Source of the DNA: Gemmatimonadota bacterium
GTDB lineage: Bacteria > Gemmatimonadota > Gemmatimonadetes > Gemmatimonadales > GWC2-71-9
Reading direction: 5' to 3'
Length of the DNA: 18,733 bases
Assembly (NCBI GenBank): GCA_016880225.1
Contig: JAEHDT010000257.1
Span: 1 to 18,733, forward strand
In this document: one piece after another, positions 6,527 to 13,808 of the stretch
Layout: every line of letters starts with the position of its first letter
Position numbering within the stretch: position 1 is the first letter of the stretch
Translations under genes and position numbers: made by a program
Notes under the pieces: model-generated
Seen by the model: the letters and a program-made list of their open reading frames with translations, nothing else
Databases searched by the model: none
What the model was told of the DNA's origin: nothing

Positions 6527-7091
6527 GGCCGCTGTACACGATGGTCGAATCCGGCAGCGTAAGCAACTCGCGCTCGATGCTCTGGCGCAGCGTGTCGAAG
6601 TCGCCGCCCGGCAGGTCGGTCCGGCCGATCGATCCCTGGAACAAGACGTCGCCCGTGAACGCCACGCCGTGCCCCTCGAACACGACGCTCCCGGGGGAAT
6701 GCCCGGGGGCGTGACGGACCAGAAACTCGAGCCCACCCACCCGAAGGCAGTCGCCGGGCGCCAGCTCGCGATCGGGCGGCGGGAGCCGTGCGGCCTCCAT
6801 CCCGAACGCCGCCGCCTGCTCGGCGACGTGGTCGTACAGAATCCGGTCCGCCGGGTGGAGGTATACGGGCGCGCCGGTTTCGTCCTTCAAGCGCGGGATC
6901 CCGAGCACGTGATCGACGTGCGCGTGGGTGAGCCAGATCGCGACCGGCGTGACGCCCGCCGCCGCGACCTTGTGGGCGATGAGGCCGCCTTCCTCGCCCG
7001 GGTCGACGATCGCACAAGCGTTGGTCGCCTCGTCGATCACCAGGTAGCAGTTCTCCGCGAATTGCCCGTTCGGGATCTGGACGACCTTCAC
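6453..7091 (-). CDS. Metallo-beta-lactamase-fold hydrolase (glyoxalase II-like)
   Basis: This 212-aa cytoplasmic protein has the full metal-binding set of the glyoxalase II-like branch: THAHVDH at 55-61 (His56, His58, Asp60, His61), a third-site His in APGHSPGS, Asp in FTGDVLF, and the last His in SGHGPET. Such proteins hydrolyse thioesters such as S-lactoylglutathione or act on persulfides. The short single-domain form lacks the C-terminal substrate-binding helices of true glyoxalase II, so the substrate is open. The start is GTG 7091, overlapping the thioredoxin reductase stop as GTGA, which indicates translational coupling. Its place beside thioredoxin reductase suggests thiol metabolism. 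Confidence 0.87.
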   Translation of the reverse strand: MKVVQIPNGQFAENCYLVIDEATNACAIVDPGEEGGLIAHKVAAAGVTPVAIWLTHAHVDHVLGIPRLKDETGAPVYLHPADRILYDHVAEQAAAFGMEAARLPPPDRELAPGDCLRVGGLEFLVRHAPGHSPGSVVFEGHGVAFTGDVLFQGSIGRTDLPGGDFDTLRQSIERELLTLPDSTIVYSGHGPETTIGHERRTNPFLTGGHRLG

Positions 7092-8056
7092 GATGCGACG
7101 CCCGCCTTTTCGCGCTCGCGCAGGGTCGTGAGATACTTCTCGACCGCGATCGCCGCAGTGGTGGCGTCGCCGACAGCCGTCGTGATCTGGCGCGTGAGCT
7201 GGCTGCGCACGTCGCCCGCCGCGAACAGGCCGGGGATCGAGGTCATCATCCGCTCGTCGGTCACGAAGTACCCGCCGGCATCGTGCTTGGCATGTCCTTC
7301 GACGAGCTCGGCGTTCGGCTTGAATCCGACGAAGATGAACACTCCCCCGACGGCGAGTGTGGACGACTCGCTCGTGACGGTGTCCTCGAGCACCAGATGG
7401 TCAGCGCCTTTGTCGGTACCCTTGATCTCAACCAACCGCTTGTTCCACACCAGCTCGATCTTGGGGTTCGCGAACGCCCGCTCCTGGAGGATCTTGGACG
7501 CGCGCAGCTGGTCGCGGCGGTGCACGATGTACACCTTGCTGGCGTAGCGGGTGAGGTAGTCCGCCTCTTCTACCGCCGCATCGCCCCCGCCCACGACGGC
7601 CAGCACCTCGCCCTTGAAGAACGCGCCGTCGCACACCGCGCAATACGAGACGCCCTTTCCGGCGTACTCCTGCTCGCCCGGGACGCCGAGCTTCACAGGC
7701 GTCCCGCCGGCGGTGAGGATCACGGCCGGTGCGCGGTACGTCTTGCCCCGGGCCGTCGTCACGGCGAACCAGCCGTCTCCCGCCTTGCGCACCCGCTCGA
7801 CCGTGTCGGTGACGATCTCGGCACCGAACTTCTTTGCGTGCTCGGTCATCTTCTGGGCGAGCTCCCAGCCCTTGATGCTCTCGAAGCCGATGTAGTCTTC
7901 GATCAGATCGGTGTTCAGGAGCTCGCCGCCCGGGGCGCCACGTTCGATCGTGAGGGCCTTGAGCATGCCCCGTCCCGCGTACATGGCGGCGCACAGCCCG
8001 GCGGGGCCGGCGCCCACGATGATCAGGTCGTATCGATTCGCTGCGTCGTCAGCCAT
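7088..8056 (-). CDS. trxB: Thioredoxin reductase
   Basis: This 322-aa flavoprotein has the low-molecular-weight TrxB layout: FAD-binding GAGPAG at 15-20, redox-active CAVCD with Cys139 and Cys142, NADPH-binding GGGDAA at 156-161 followed by the HRRDQLRA phosphate-binding motif, and the C-terminal FAD motif GLFAAGDV. It should pass electrons from NADPH to thioredoxin or a thioredoxin-like partner. The ATG at 8056 is preceded at some distance by AGGA. It lies 21 nt after the Rossmann-protein stop. No thioredoxin gene is in the window, but a Sec peroxiredoxin lies upstream and a Sec AhpD-like protein downstream in the same operon; both need a reductant. Confidence 0.95.
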   Translation of the reverse strand: MADDAANRYDLIIVGAGPAGLCAAMYAGRGMLKALTIERGAPGGELLNTDLIEDYIGFESIKGWELAQKMTEHAKKFGAEIVTDTVERVRKAGDGWFAVTTARGKTYRAPAVILTAGGTPVKLGVPGEQEYAGKGVSYCAVCDGAFFKGEVLAVVGGGDAAVEEADYLTRYASKVYIVHRRDQLRASKILQERAFANPKIELVWNKRLVEIKGTDKGADHLVLEDTVTSESSTLAVGGVFIFVGFKPNAELVEGHAKHDAGGYFVTDERMMTSIPGLFAAGDVRSQLTRQITTAVGDATTAAIAVEKYLTTLREREKAGVAS

Positions 8057-8077
8057 GCGCTCGCCATCCTGGTGTCC

Positions 8078-8854
8078 CTAAAGTATAGAACGCCCAGCGG
8101 GTTCCGGGCGCGCGGCCCCGAGCCGCAGCAGGTTCACCGCGCCGTGGCAGCTCGAGACCGTTGCCACCAGTACGGCCGCGGGTACGCCACTCTCGCCCGC
8201 GACGGCGACGAGCGCATCCCCCTCGAGCACGGCCTCGACTGCGAACGTTCCCACCCCGAATACGTGATGGCGGCACACGAACAGCGCCGGCCCATATACG
8301 GGTTCGCCCGCGGCGCGCAACCGCTCCGCCAGCCCCCGGAGGGCGTCCGGCATCTCCCACGTCCGCGCGGTCCCGATCGCCGGGCACACGGCCGGCTCGA
8401 TGCAGTGGGTGGGACAGATCCAGTCGGCGAACGAGACGTAGCGCGTGTGGTCCGGCCCGGTGCGGTCGTACGGAGTCCCCGGCGCGCCGGGCACCGGAGC
8501 CACTTCGATCGGGCGGCTGGGCCAGCGCTCGCGCGCCCGCGCCACAACCCACTCGAACATGAGGTGCGGCATGAGGGGAGACGGCACGATGTAGTCGTCC
8601 GCCGCCCCGCCCGGCGCGGCATCGCCCAGGAACTGGCGGAAGAACGCGCTCCAGTCGCGCACTATGAACTGTCGATCGTCTTCCTCGCCCAGCTCGGTGC
8701 GGGCCCGGCACGCGGGATCGCGGTCCACGATCACGACACGCCGGAACCGCGCCTTGCCGCGCTGCCGCGCCTTCGCGAGCTGCGCGGCGTAGAATGTGCC
8801 GTAGCAGCCGCCTCCGACGACGATCACGTCGCGCATCACGACGGGATCGCCCAT
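8078..8854 (-). CDS. Rossmann-fold NAD(P)/FAD-binding protein of unknown function
   Basis: This 258-aa protein begins with a dinucleotide-binding motif, VIVVGGGCYGTFYA (GxGxxG at 14-19), and has an acidic residue at the end of the next strand (VVIVDRDPAC). It is therefore likely to bind NAD(P) or FAD. Beyond that I recognise no family. A cysteine-rich stretch in the middle, WICPTHCIEPAVCPAIG, holds three cysteines and a histidine and could bind a metal or a cluster. It is too short for a full disulfide-reductase flavoprotein. The ATG at 8854 is used; a second ATG at 8836 is nearly as good, since no Shine-Dalgarno decides. It starts 7 nt after the SDR stop and is followed by trxB. Confidence 0.75.
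   Translation of the reverse strand: MGDPVVMRDVIVVGGGCYGTFYAAQLAKARQRGKARFRRVVIVDRDPACRARTELGEEDDRQFIVRDWSAFFRQFLGDAAPGGAADDYIVPSPLMPHLMFEWVVARARERWPSRPIEVAPVPGAPGTPYDRTGPDHTRYVSFADWICPTHCIEPAVCPAIGTARTWEMPDALRGLAERLRAAGEPVYGPALFVCRHHVFGVGTFAVEAVLEGDALVAVAGESGVPAAVLVATVSSCHGAVNLLRLGAARPEPAGRSIL
8082..8087 (-). promoter_or_regulatory. Possible internal -10 box upstream of trxB
   Basis: TATACT on the minus strand at 8087-8082, overlapping the end of the Rossmann-protein gene, is close to the -10 consensus and would give a short leader for trxB. No -35 box is seen at the usual distance, so this is weak. Confidence 0.25.
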
Positions 8855-8861
8855 CGGCGGG

Positions 8862-9587
8862 CTAGACGTCTCCCCCGGTCACCGGGAGGATCTGGCCGCT
8901 CACGGCCCGGGCCTCGTCGCTCCCGAGGTACAGCACGGCGGCCACGAGCTCGTCGAGCTCCACCCAATGCACGTTGGGGTCTTTCATCTGGGCAAGGTTG
9001 TCCGCCGTCTTCATCGTGCCGGGCGCGACGGCGTTCACGCGAATGCGGTCGTCGACGAGCTCGCGGGCCAGGGCGCGCGTCAGGCCGGCGACGGCCGCCT
9101 TGGCGGCGCTGTAGGCGGCCATCAGGGGCTGCGGCTTCAACACGGTGACGGAAGCAAAGTTGACGATGGCTCCGCCGCCACGCGCCCGCAGCGCGGGGAT
9201 CGCCGCCTGCGACACGTAGAACGTCGTCTTGATGTTGATCGCCAGCTCGAGCTCCAGGCGCTCCGGCTTCAGGTCGAGCACCGGCCCGTAGTTCACGAGC
9301 CCGCCAGCGACGTTGACCACGACGTCGAGTCCGCCGAAGCGCTCGCGCGCGGCCGCTACGGCCCCGCGCGCGGCGTCCGGCGTCGTCAGATCACCCGCTG
9401 CGGCGTGAACCTCCAATCCCTCCGCGGCAAGCTCCTTGGCCCGCTCGGCGAGCGCCGCGGCATTGCGGTCCGCAATGACGAGCTGCGCCCCGGCGCGGCC
9501 GAGGCCACGCGCGACGGCCTCCCCGATTTGCCCCACGCGACCCACACCCGTGACGAGCCCGACCTTGCCGCGGAAGTCAGGAGGCAT
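8862..9587 (-). CDS. Short-chain dehydrogenase/reductase (SDR)
   Basis: This 241-aa protein is a classical SDR: cofactor motif TGVGRVGQIG at 13-22, NVAGG near 92-96, and a catalytic Ser146, Tyr159, Lys163 triad (YSAAK). The ending, SGQILPVTGG, is typical of FabG-like members. Asp40 at the end of the second strand, followed by Arg41, leaves NAD versus NADP preference open. The substrate cannot be told. The ATG at 9587 lies inside the last codons of the peroxiredoxin gene (11-nt overlap), so its translation depends on ribosomes that have passed the Sec codon of that gene, unless it starts independently. Confidence 0.9.
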   Translation of the reverse strand: MPPDFRGKVGLVTGVGRVGQIGEAVARGLGRAGAQLVIADRNAAALAERAKELAAEGLEVHAAAGDLTTPDAARGAVAAARERFGGLDVVVNVAGGLVNYGPVLDLKPERLELELAINIKTTFYVSQAAIPALRARGGGAIVNFASVTVLKPQPLMAAYSAAKAAVAGLTRALARELVDDRIRVNAVAPGTMKTADNLAQMKDPNVHWVELDELVAAVLYLGSDEARAVSGQILPVTGGDV

Positions 9588-10017
9588 GCGCGACGATCTC
9601 GTCCACCGCAGGAGCGCCGCGCTGCGCGAAGGCCACCGTGCCGCCGCGGTTCACGAGGTACACCGACCGCTGGATGCCCCGGCCGTCGTCCTTCAAGGCA
9701 TGGTAGGCCCGCGCGATCGCGCGGTCGGGATCCGAAAGGAGCGGGAAGTTGAAGTGCAGCTTCTGAACGTAGCTCGCATGGCTCTCCACGCCCGCGGGGT
9801 TCACGCCGAAGGGCTGGATGCCGGCTTCCTGGAATTTGGCCATCTCATCGCGCACGGCGGAGAGTTGGCGGTTTCACCCCGGGGTGTTGTTCCCCGGATA
9901 GAACACGAGGGCGACGTGCCTGGTCTTGAGGACCTCGCCGAGCGAGTACGTCGTGCCGTCCGACGCCGGCGCCGTGAACGTCGGGGCCTTGCTGCCGATC
10001 TCCAGAAGCTCGCTCAT
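9577..10017 (-). CDS. Peroxiredoxin selenoprotein (one-Sec Bcp/PrxQ-like)
   Basis: Reading through the in-frame TGA at 9876-9874 gives a 146-aa peroxiredoxin with Sec at residue 48. The N-terminal half ends in VALVFYPGNNTPG and the C-terminal half begins NRQLSAVRDEMAKF; together they restore the AhpC/TSA active site, in which a Cys normally follows TPG. The rest fits the family (FNFPLLSDPDRAIARAY, then a VYLVNRGGTV strand). There is no cysteine anywhere in the protein, and the Bcp resolving-cysteine place five residues on is Ser53, so the selenenic acid must be reduced by an outside thiol. The ATG at 10017 has GGAGG 6 nt upstream and overlaps the PHP stop (ATGA). A hairpin follows the TGA. 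Sec-containing peroxiredoxins are an established bacterial selenoprotein class. Confidence 0.88.
9839..9876 (-). promoter_or_regulatory. Sec UGA codon and candidate bacterial SECIS hairpin in the peroxiredoxin gene
   Basis: After TGA (9876-9874), bases 9869-9839 can fold as GCCA/TGGC, a 2-nt bulge, UCUC/GAGA, a 4-nt bulge on the other side, then CGC/GCG closing the loop CGU. The apical loop starts 18 nt after the UGA and has G then U, as in the E. coli fdhF element. The stem is broken by bulges, so it is less regular than the one in the AhpD-like gene. Confidence 0.6.
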
Positions 10018-10883
10018 GGGATGCCTCCACGGGTGTCCGCTACGGTTTCTCGCGACGCTCTTCCTCGACGCTCTTCCAGCTGCTCCAGCCATTCCATCGG
10101 AACGTCGATCCCTCCCAGGGGGGCGTGAGAATCGCCCAGATCGGTGTCGCCGTGCCAGTCGGACCCGCCGCTGAGCGCCAGCCCGAGGCGCTGCGCCAGA
10201 AGCGTGAGCCGGCGCTCGGTGCCGGGCGGATGGCTGGGGTGGCGGACCTCGAGGCCATCGAGGCCCTGGGCCTGGAACTGGCGGATCTGGCCCTCGGTGC
10301 CGAGGCCCCCCAGGTGCGCCGCGATCGCGACGCCGCCGACCGCGTGCACCAGGCTCGTGACCTGCTCGAGAGTGGGGAGCGCCTTCTCGACGTAGGCGGG
10401 GCGGCCGCGGCCGAGGTAGCGGGTGAACGCGTCACCGATATCGTCGCTCAGGCCCCGCTGCACCAGGACGCGCGCCACGTGCGGCCGTCCCAGGGCGCCG
10501 CCGCCCGCGACCCGCTCGACCTCCTCGAGCTCGATGGCAACGCCGATGCGGCGCAGATGCCCCACCATCTCCGCCGCACGGCGCCGCCGCGCTGCGCGCG
10601 TGCCGACGAGGAACTCCTCGAGCCGCGGATGCCCGGGCGGCAGGAAGTAGGCGAGCAGGTGGAGCTCGCCCCAGGGCGCCTTCACGCTGAACTCGCATCC
10701 CGACACGACGCGGATGCCGAGCGCTTCGCCCTCGTGAATCGCCTCGGGGACGCCGTCGGTCGTATCGTGGTCCGTCAGCGCGATGGCGGCGAGGCCCGCG
10801 GCCGCGGCGCGGCGCGCGACCTCGGCCGGCGGGTACTCGCCGTCCGAGGCCGTGGAATGACAGTGCAGGTCAACGCGCGCCGT
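10014..10883 (-). CDS. PHP-domain phosphoesterase (YciV/RNase AM-like), apparent ACG start
   Basis: This 289-aa protein carries all PHP metal-site motifs: DLHCHSTASDGEYPP near the N-terminus, ALTDHDTTDG, GCEFSV, AIAAHLGG and SGGSDWHGD, plus the family-specific RPHVARVLVQRG and YLGRGRPAYV. Relatives are trinuclear-metal 5'-3' exonucleases that also hydrolyse nucleoside 3',5'-bisphosphates. The first ATG, GTG or TTG in this frame is GTG 10706, which would delete both the HxH and the DHD motifs and cannot be right. ACG at 10883 gives an N-terminus (M)ARVDLHCH and has GGAGG exactly 6 nt upstream. The start is therefore either a real near-cognate ACG or an ATG with a base error. It overlaps the preceding gene by 14 nt. 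Confidence 0.85.
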   Translation of the reverse strand, partial: TARVDLHCHSTASDGEYPPAEVARRAAAAGLAAIALTDHDTTDGVPEAIHEGEALGIRVVSGCEFSVKAPWGELHLLAYFLPPGHPRLEEFLVGTRAARRRRAAEMVGHLRRIGVAIELEEVERVAGGGALGRPHVARVLVQRGLSDDIGDAFTRYLGRGRPAYVEKALPTLEQVTSLVHAVGGVAIAAHLGGLGTEGQIRQFQAQGLDGLEVRHPSHPPGTERRLTLLAQRLGLALSGGSDWHGDTDLGDSHAPLGGIDVPMEWLEQLEERRGRASRETVADTRGGIP

Positions 10884-11139
10884 AGACGGCCTCCGGCGCG
10901 GTCCAGGCGGGCTGCGACTGGCGGAACAGCTGCACCAGATCCCGGTCGGAGAGCTCCGCGAGCGCGGCGTCGGGACTGCGGTGTCCGACGGGAGCGTATC
11001 GCGTGAAGCGGCGCCGCCGCTCCGGACCGGTCCCCTGCTCGAACACGACGCCGAATTGGTCGCGCCCGTACACGGTGACGCGTCCCGACGGGGCCACCTC
11101 CCACGTCGCGCCGTCCACCACGATCGTCCGGCCGGCCAT
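10870..11139 (-). CDS. Conserved-looking small protein of unknown function
   Basis: This 89-aa protein was not recognised. It begins with a beta-rich half (TIVVDGATWEVAPSGRVTVYGRDQFGVVFEQ) and ends with a helical half containing ELSDRDLVQLFRQSQPAWTAPEAVYGAR. There is no signal peptide, membrane segment or cysteine. The ATG at 11139 is preferred over an upstream start at 11187, which would overlap the previous gene. It sits 8 nt after that gene, and its end contains the Shine-Dalgarno and start of the PHP gene, so the two are likely coupled. Confidence 0.7.
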   Translation of the reverse strand: MAGRTIVVDGATWEVAPSGRVTVYGRDQFGVVFEQGTGPERRRRFTRYAPVGHRSPDAALAELSDRDLVQLFRQSQPAWTAPEAVYGAR

Positions 11140-11147
11140 GGTCGCCG

Positions 11148-11462
11148 CTACGCCTCGGTCGGGGCCGCGAACGGCACTTCGGTCCACAGCTCCCAGGCGT
11201 CCGGGGCGTACGTCCCGAGGCTCAGCAGCCGCTTCTCGAGCTTGATCTCTTCGGGCAGCCGCGACGCCTGGGCGCGGTGCGACATCTCGGTCTGGCTCTC
11301 GGAGAACTCGGTGAACAGCTGCGGATCCTTGGCGTTGCGGAACAGCCAGATGCGCTGGCCGCGCGCCTCGGCGAACTGAGACAGCTCGCGCAGCGTGGCG
11401 AGATAGTCGGCCTCGTTGGTCGGCGGTACGCGCACCCGCGCCGCGGTGAGCACCTTGGGCAT
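11148..11462 (-). CDS. Small protein of unknown function, possibly a dimeric alpha/beta-barrel
   Basis: This 104-aa protein has no signal peptide or membrane segment. The pattern of a short strand (VLTAARVRVP), a helix (EADYLATLRELSQFAEARG), strands around RIWLFRNAKDPQLFTEFSES, and a C-terminal helix and strand resembles antibiotic-monooxygenase-like dimeric ferredoxin folds, but this is only a shape argument. It starts 2 nt after the E2 stop, so it is part of the dehydrogenase operon. Confidence 0.65.
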   Translation of the reverse strand: MPKVLTAARVRVPPTNEADYLATLRELSQFAEARGQRIWLFRNAKDPQLFTEFSESQTEMSHRAQASRLPEEIKLEKRLLSLGTYAPDAWELWTEVPFAAPTEA

Positions 11463-11464
11463 GG

Positions 11465-12817
11465 CTAGACCGTTCCCTCGGGGAAGTCCTCGAGCACCCG
11501 CTTCACGTCGGCGAGGAAGCGGTCGGCGTCCGCGCCGTCCACGACGCGGTGGTCGTACGACATCGACACCATCCCCATCGTCCGGATGGCGATCGTGTCG
11601 GTGCCGTCCGGCAGGGTCACGACCTTGGGGCGCTTCTCGATCGCGCCCACGCCGAGCACCGCGACCTGCGGCTGGTTGATGATGGGGGCCCCCGCATACG
11701 AGCCGAACACGCCGGGGTTGGTGATCGTGAACGTCCCGCGCTGGATCTCGTCGGGCGACAGCTTCTTGGCCCGGGCGCGCTCCCCCAGGTCGTTGATGGC
11801 GCGGGCGAGGCCGCCGAGGGACAGCTCGTCCGCACGCTTCACGACCGGCACGATCAGTCCCCAATCGAGCGCCTCGGCGATCCCGATGTTCACGTCGGCG
11901 CGGTAGATGATGTTGTCACCCGAGACCGCAGCGTTCACGACCGGATGTTTCCGCAGCTGCTCTGCGCACGCCTTCGCGATGAAGGCGAGGTAAGTGAGGT
12001 TGACGCCGCGCTCGGCGTAGGCCGCCTTGTGCCTGCGACGGAGCTCGGCCACGCGGCTGTAGTCCACCTCGAAGTAACTGGTGACGTGCGCCGAGGTGCG
12101 CCGCGACATGATCATGTGATCCGCGGTGATCTTGCGGATCTTGGAAAACGGCTCGACGCGATCACCGGGCCACGGCTCGACCGCCGGATGCACCACGGGG
12201 CCGGTGGACGGCCCGGGCGACGGGGGACGCGCTACTGGGGCCATCGCGGGCGCCCGGGAACCGGTCTCGATGAAGCCGAGGATGTCCTGCTTCGTCACCC
12301 GGCCGGCGAAGCCGGTCCCCGGGATGGTCGAGATATCGACCTGATGCTCGGCGGCGATCTTGCGGACGAGCGGGGTGGACTTGCGACGGAGCCGTTCCTC
12401 GGCGGTCTCTGCCCCGTCCCCGCCCTTCACCGCCGGGGCGCTCGAGCGGTCAGGCGGCCGGGCGGTCGGAGGAGACGGCGGCGAGACCGCGGTGCCCCCG
12501 GGAGCAGCGGGTGCCCGCTGGGCTGCTGCCCCCGGGGGCGCCGCGGGCGAAGCCGCCGCTGGCTTCGCCGCGCCCTTTTCAGTTTCGATCACCGCGACGA
12601 GCGTCTGCACGGGGACCGTCTGTCCCTCCTGCACCTTGATCTCCGCGAGCACGCCGGCGCTGGGCGCCGGAATCTCGGCGTCCACCTTGTCGGTCGAGAT
12701 CTCGAACAGGGGCTCGTCCCGCTTCACCTCGTCGCCGAGCTTCTTGAGCCACTTCGAGAGCGTGCCTTCGGCGATGGACTCGCCCATCTGGGGCATCAGG
12801 ACGTCTACACGAGCCAT
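11465..12817 (-). CDS. Lipoyl-bearing E2 acyltransferase of a 2-oxo-acid dehydrogenase complex
   Basis: This 450-aa E2 has one N-terminal lipoyl domain (1-80, lipoylation Lys44 in the STDKVDAE motif), a long Ala/Pro linker (81-145), a peripheral subunit-binding domain (146-183, STPLVRKIAAEHQVDISTI), a second linker, and the catalytic domain (about 215-450) ending with the active-site DHRVVDG at 422-428 (His423, Asp427). It transfers acyl groups from E1 to CoA and carries the swinging lipoyl arm. Substrate class (pyruvate, branched-chain or other) cannot be fixed from E2 alone; the separate E1-alpha and E1-beta favour pyruvate or branched-chain acids over 2-oxoglutarate. The ATG at 12817 lies 10 nt after the E1-beta stop with GGAG upstream. 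No E3 (lipoamide dehydrogenase) gene is seen. Confidence 0.93.
   Translation of the reverse strand: MARVDVLMPQMGESIAEGTLSKWLKKLGDEVKRDEPLFEISTDKVDAEIPAPSAGVLAEIKVQEGQTVPVQTLVAVIETEKGAAKPAAASPAAPPGAAAQRAPAAPGGTAVSPPSPPTARPPDRSSAPAVKGGDGAETAEERLRRKSTPLVRKIAAEHQVDISTIPGTGFAGRVTKQDILGFIETGSRAPAMAPVARPPSPGPSTGPVVHPAVEPWPGDRVEPFSKIRKITADHMIMSRRTSAHVTSYFEVDYSRVAELRRRHKAAYAERGVNLTYLAFIAKACAEQLRKHPVVNAAVSGDNIIYRADVNIGIAEALDWGLIVPVVKRADELSLGGLARAINDLGERARAKKLSPDEIQRGTFTITNPGVFGSYAGAPIINQPQVAVLGVGAIEKRPKVVTLPDGTDTIAIRTMGMVSMSYDHRVVDGADADRFLADVKRVLEDFPEGTV
12446..12470. repeat. Copy of the GCGGTC-type repeat inside the E2 linker
   Basis: Bases 12446-12465 match bases 5-24 of the window at 19 of 20 positions. 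Here the repeat codes part of the Pro/Ala linker of E2 (about residues 117-124, TARPPDR). See the finding on dispersed repeats. Confidence 0.5.
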
Positions 12818-12827
12818 AGAGTCTCCA

Positions 12828-13808
12828 TCAGTACGCCGCCAGCCATCTCGCCGCCTTGACGATGTCGTCGGTCTGCGGCAGCACGAAGTCTTCCAACGTC
12901 GGGGCATACGGCAGCGGCACATCGTGCGCCGTGACCCGCATGATCGGGCCGTCGAGCCAGGCGAACGCCTGCTCGTTGATACGCGCCGCGATCTCGCCGG
13001 CGACGCCGCCGGTGCGCGTGTCCTCGTGAACGATCAGCGCCTTGTTGGTCTTCTGCACGCTCCGCATGATCGCGGCGTCGTCCATCGGCAAGAGCGTGCG
13101 GAGATCGAGCACCTCCACCGCGAGCCCATCCTCCTTGGCGAGCTGCTCCGCCGCCTCGAGCGACTTCCATACCGTCGCGCCGTATGTCACGATCGAGAGA
13201 TCCTTGCCCTCGCGCGCGAGCCGGGCCTCGCCGATCGGCGTGAGGATCTCTTCGCCCTCGGGCAACGCCTCCTTGATGCGGCGATAGAGCCACTTGTGCT
13301 CGAGGTAGATCACGGGATCGTCGTCGCGGATGGACGCCTTGATCAGGCCTTTCGCGTCCCGTGCGGTGGCGGGATAGACGATCTTCAGGCCCGGCGTGTG
13401 GAAGAACGCCGCCTCCGGATTCTGCGAGTGAAACGGGCCGCCCCGCACGTAGCCGCCGCACGGCCCACGCACCACGATCGGCGTGCCCAGCCCCGCCCGG
13501 TAGCGCGCGGTGGCGACATAGTTGGTGAGCATGTCGTAGGCGCAGGAGATGAAGTCGATGAACTGCATCTCCGCCACCGGCCGCATGCCCATATGCGCCG
13601 CACCGGCCGCGGCGCCCACGATCGCCGCCTCCGAGATCGGGGTGTCGATGACCCGCTCCGTGCCGAAGCGCTTCACGAACCCGTCGGTGACCTTGAAGGC
13701 GCCGCCGTAGGCGCCCACGTCCTCGCCCAAAATGAAGACGCGGGGATCGCGCTCCATCTCTTCCCACAGCCCCTGGCGTAGTGCCTCGAGGTAGGTGACG
13801 TGGGCCAT
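12828..13808 (-). CDS. 2-oxo-acid dehydrogenase E1 component, beta subunit
   Basis: This 326-aa protein is the transketolase-like beta subunit of a heterotetrameric E1. The sequence runs from TYLEALRQGLWEEMERDPRVFILGEDVGAYGG, with the Glu that contacts the thiamine ring, through the pyrimidine-binding and interface region (EMQFIDFISCAYDMLTNY) to the C-terminal transketolase domain (SIVTYGATVWKSLEAAEQL, LIVHEDTRTGG, APTLEDFVLP). With E1-alpha it decarboxylates a 2-oxo acid and loads the acyl group on E2. Its ATG at 13808 overlaps the E1-alpha stop by one base (TGATG), which usually keeps the two subunits at equal amounts. Length is normal. Confidence 0.94.
   Translation of the reverse strand: MAHVTYLEALRQGLWEEMERDPRVFILGEDVGAYGGAFKVTDGFVKRFGTERVIDTPISEAAIVGAAAGAAHMGMRPVAEMQFIDFISCAYDMLTNYVATARYRAGLGTPIVVRGPCGGYVRGGPFHSQNPEAAFFHTPGLKIVYPATARDAKGLIKASIRDDDPVIYLEHKWLYRRIKEALPEGEEILTPIGEARLAREGKDLSIVTYGATVWKSLEAAEQLAKEDGLAVEVLDLRTLLPMDDAAIMRSVQKTNKALIVHEDTRTGGVAGEIAARINEQAFAWLDGPIMRVTAHDVPLPYAPTLEDFVLPQTDDIVKAARWLAAY

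Noticed and set aside
5455..7017. A 520-aa version of the flippase-like protein
   Set aside because: The first 229 residues are an Arg/Pro-rich out-of-frame reading of the hydrolase and zinc-ribbon genes; the membrane protein begins at GTG 6330.
7088..8056. Possible Sec in thioredoxin reductase or rhodanese
   Set aside because: TrxB has a normal CAVC site and the rhodanese a normal Cys; neither frame contains an internal TGA.
9577..10092. Peroxiredoxin gene as a nonsense or frameshift pseudogene
   Set aside because: No frameshift is needed, the TGA is at the peroxidatic Cys position, and the same event would have to have occurred independently at the catalytic codon of a second redox gene in the operon.
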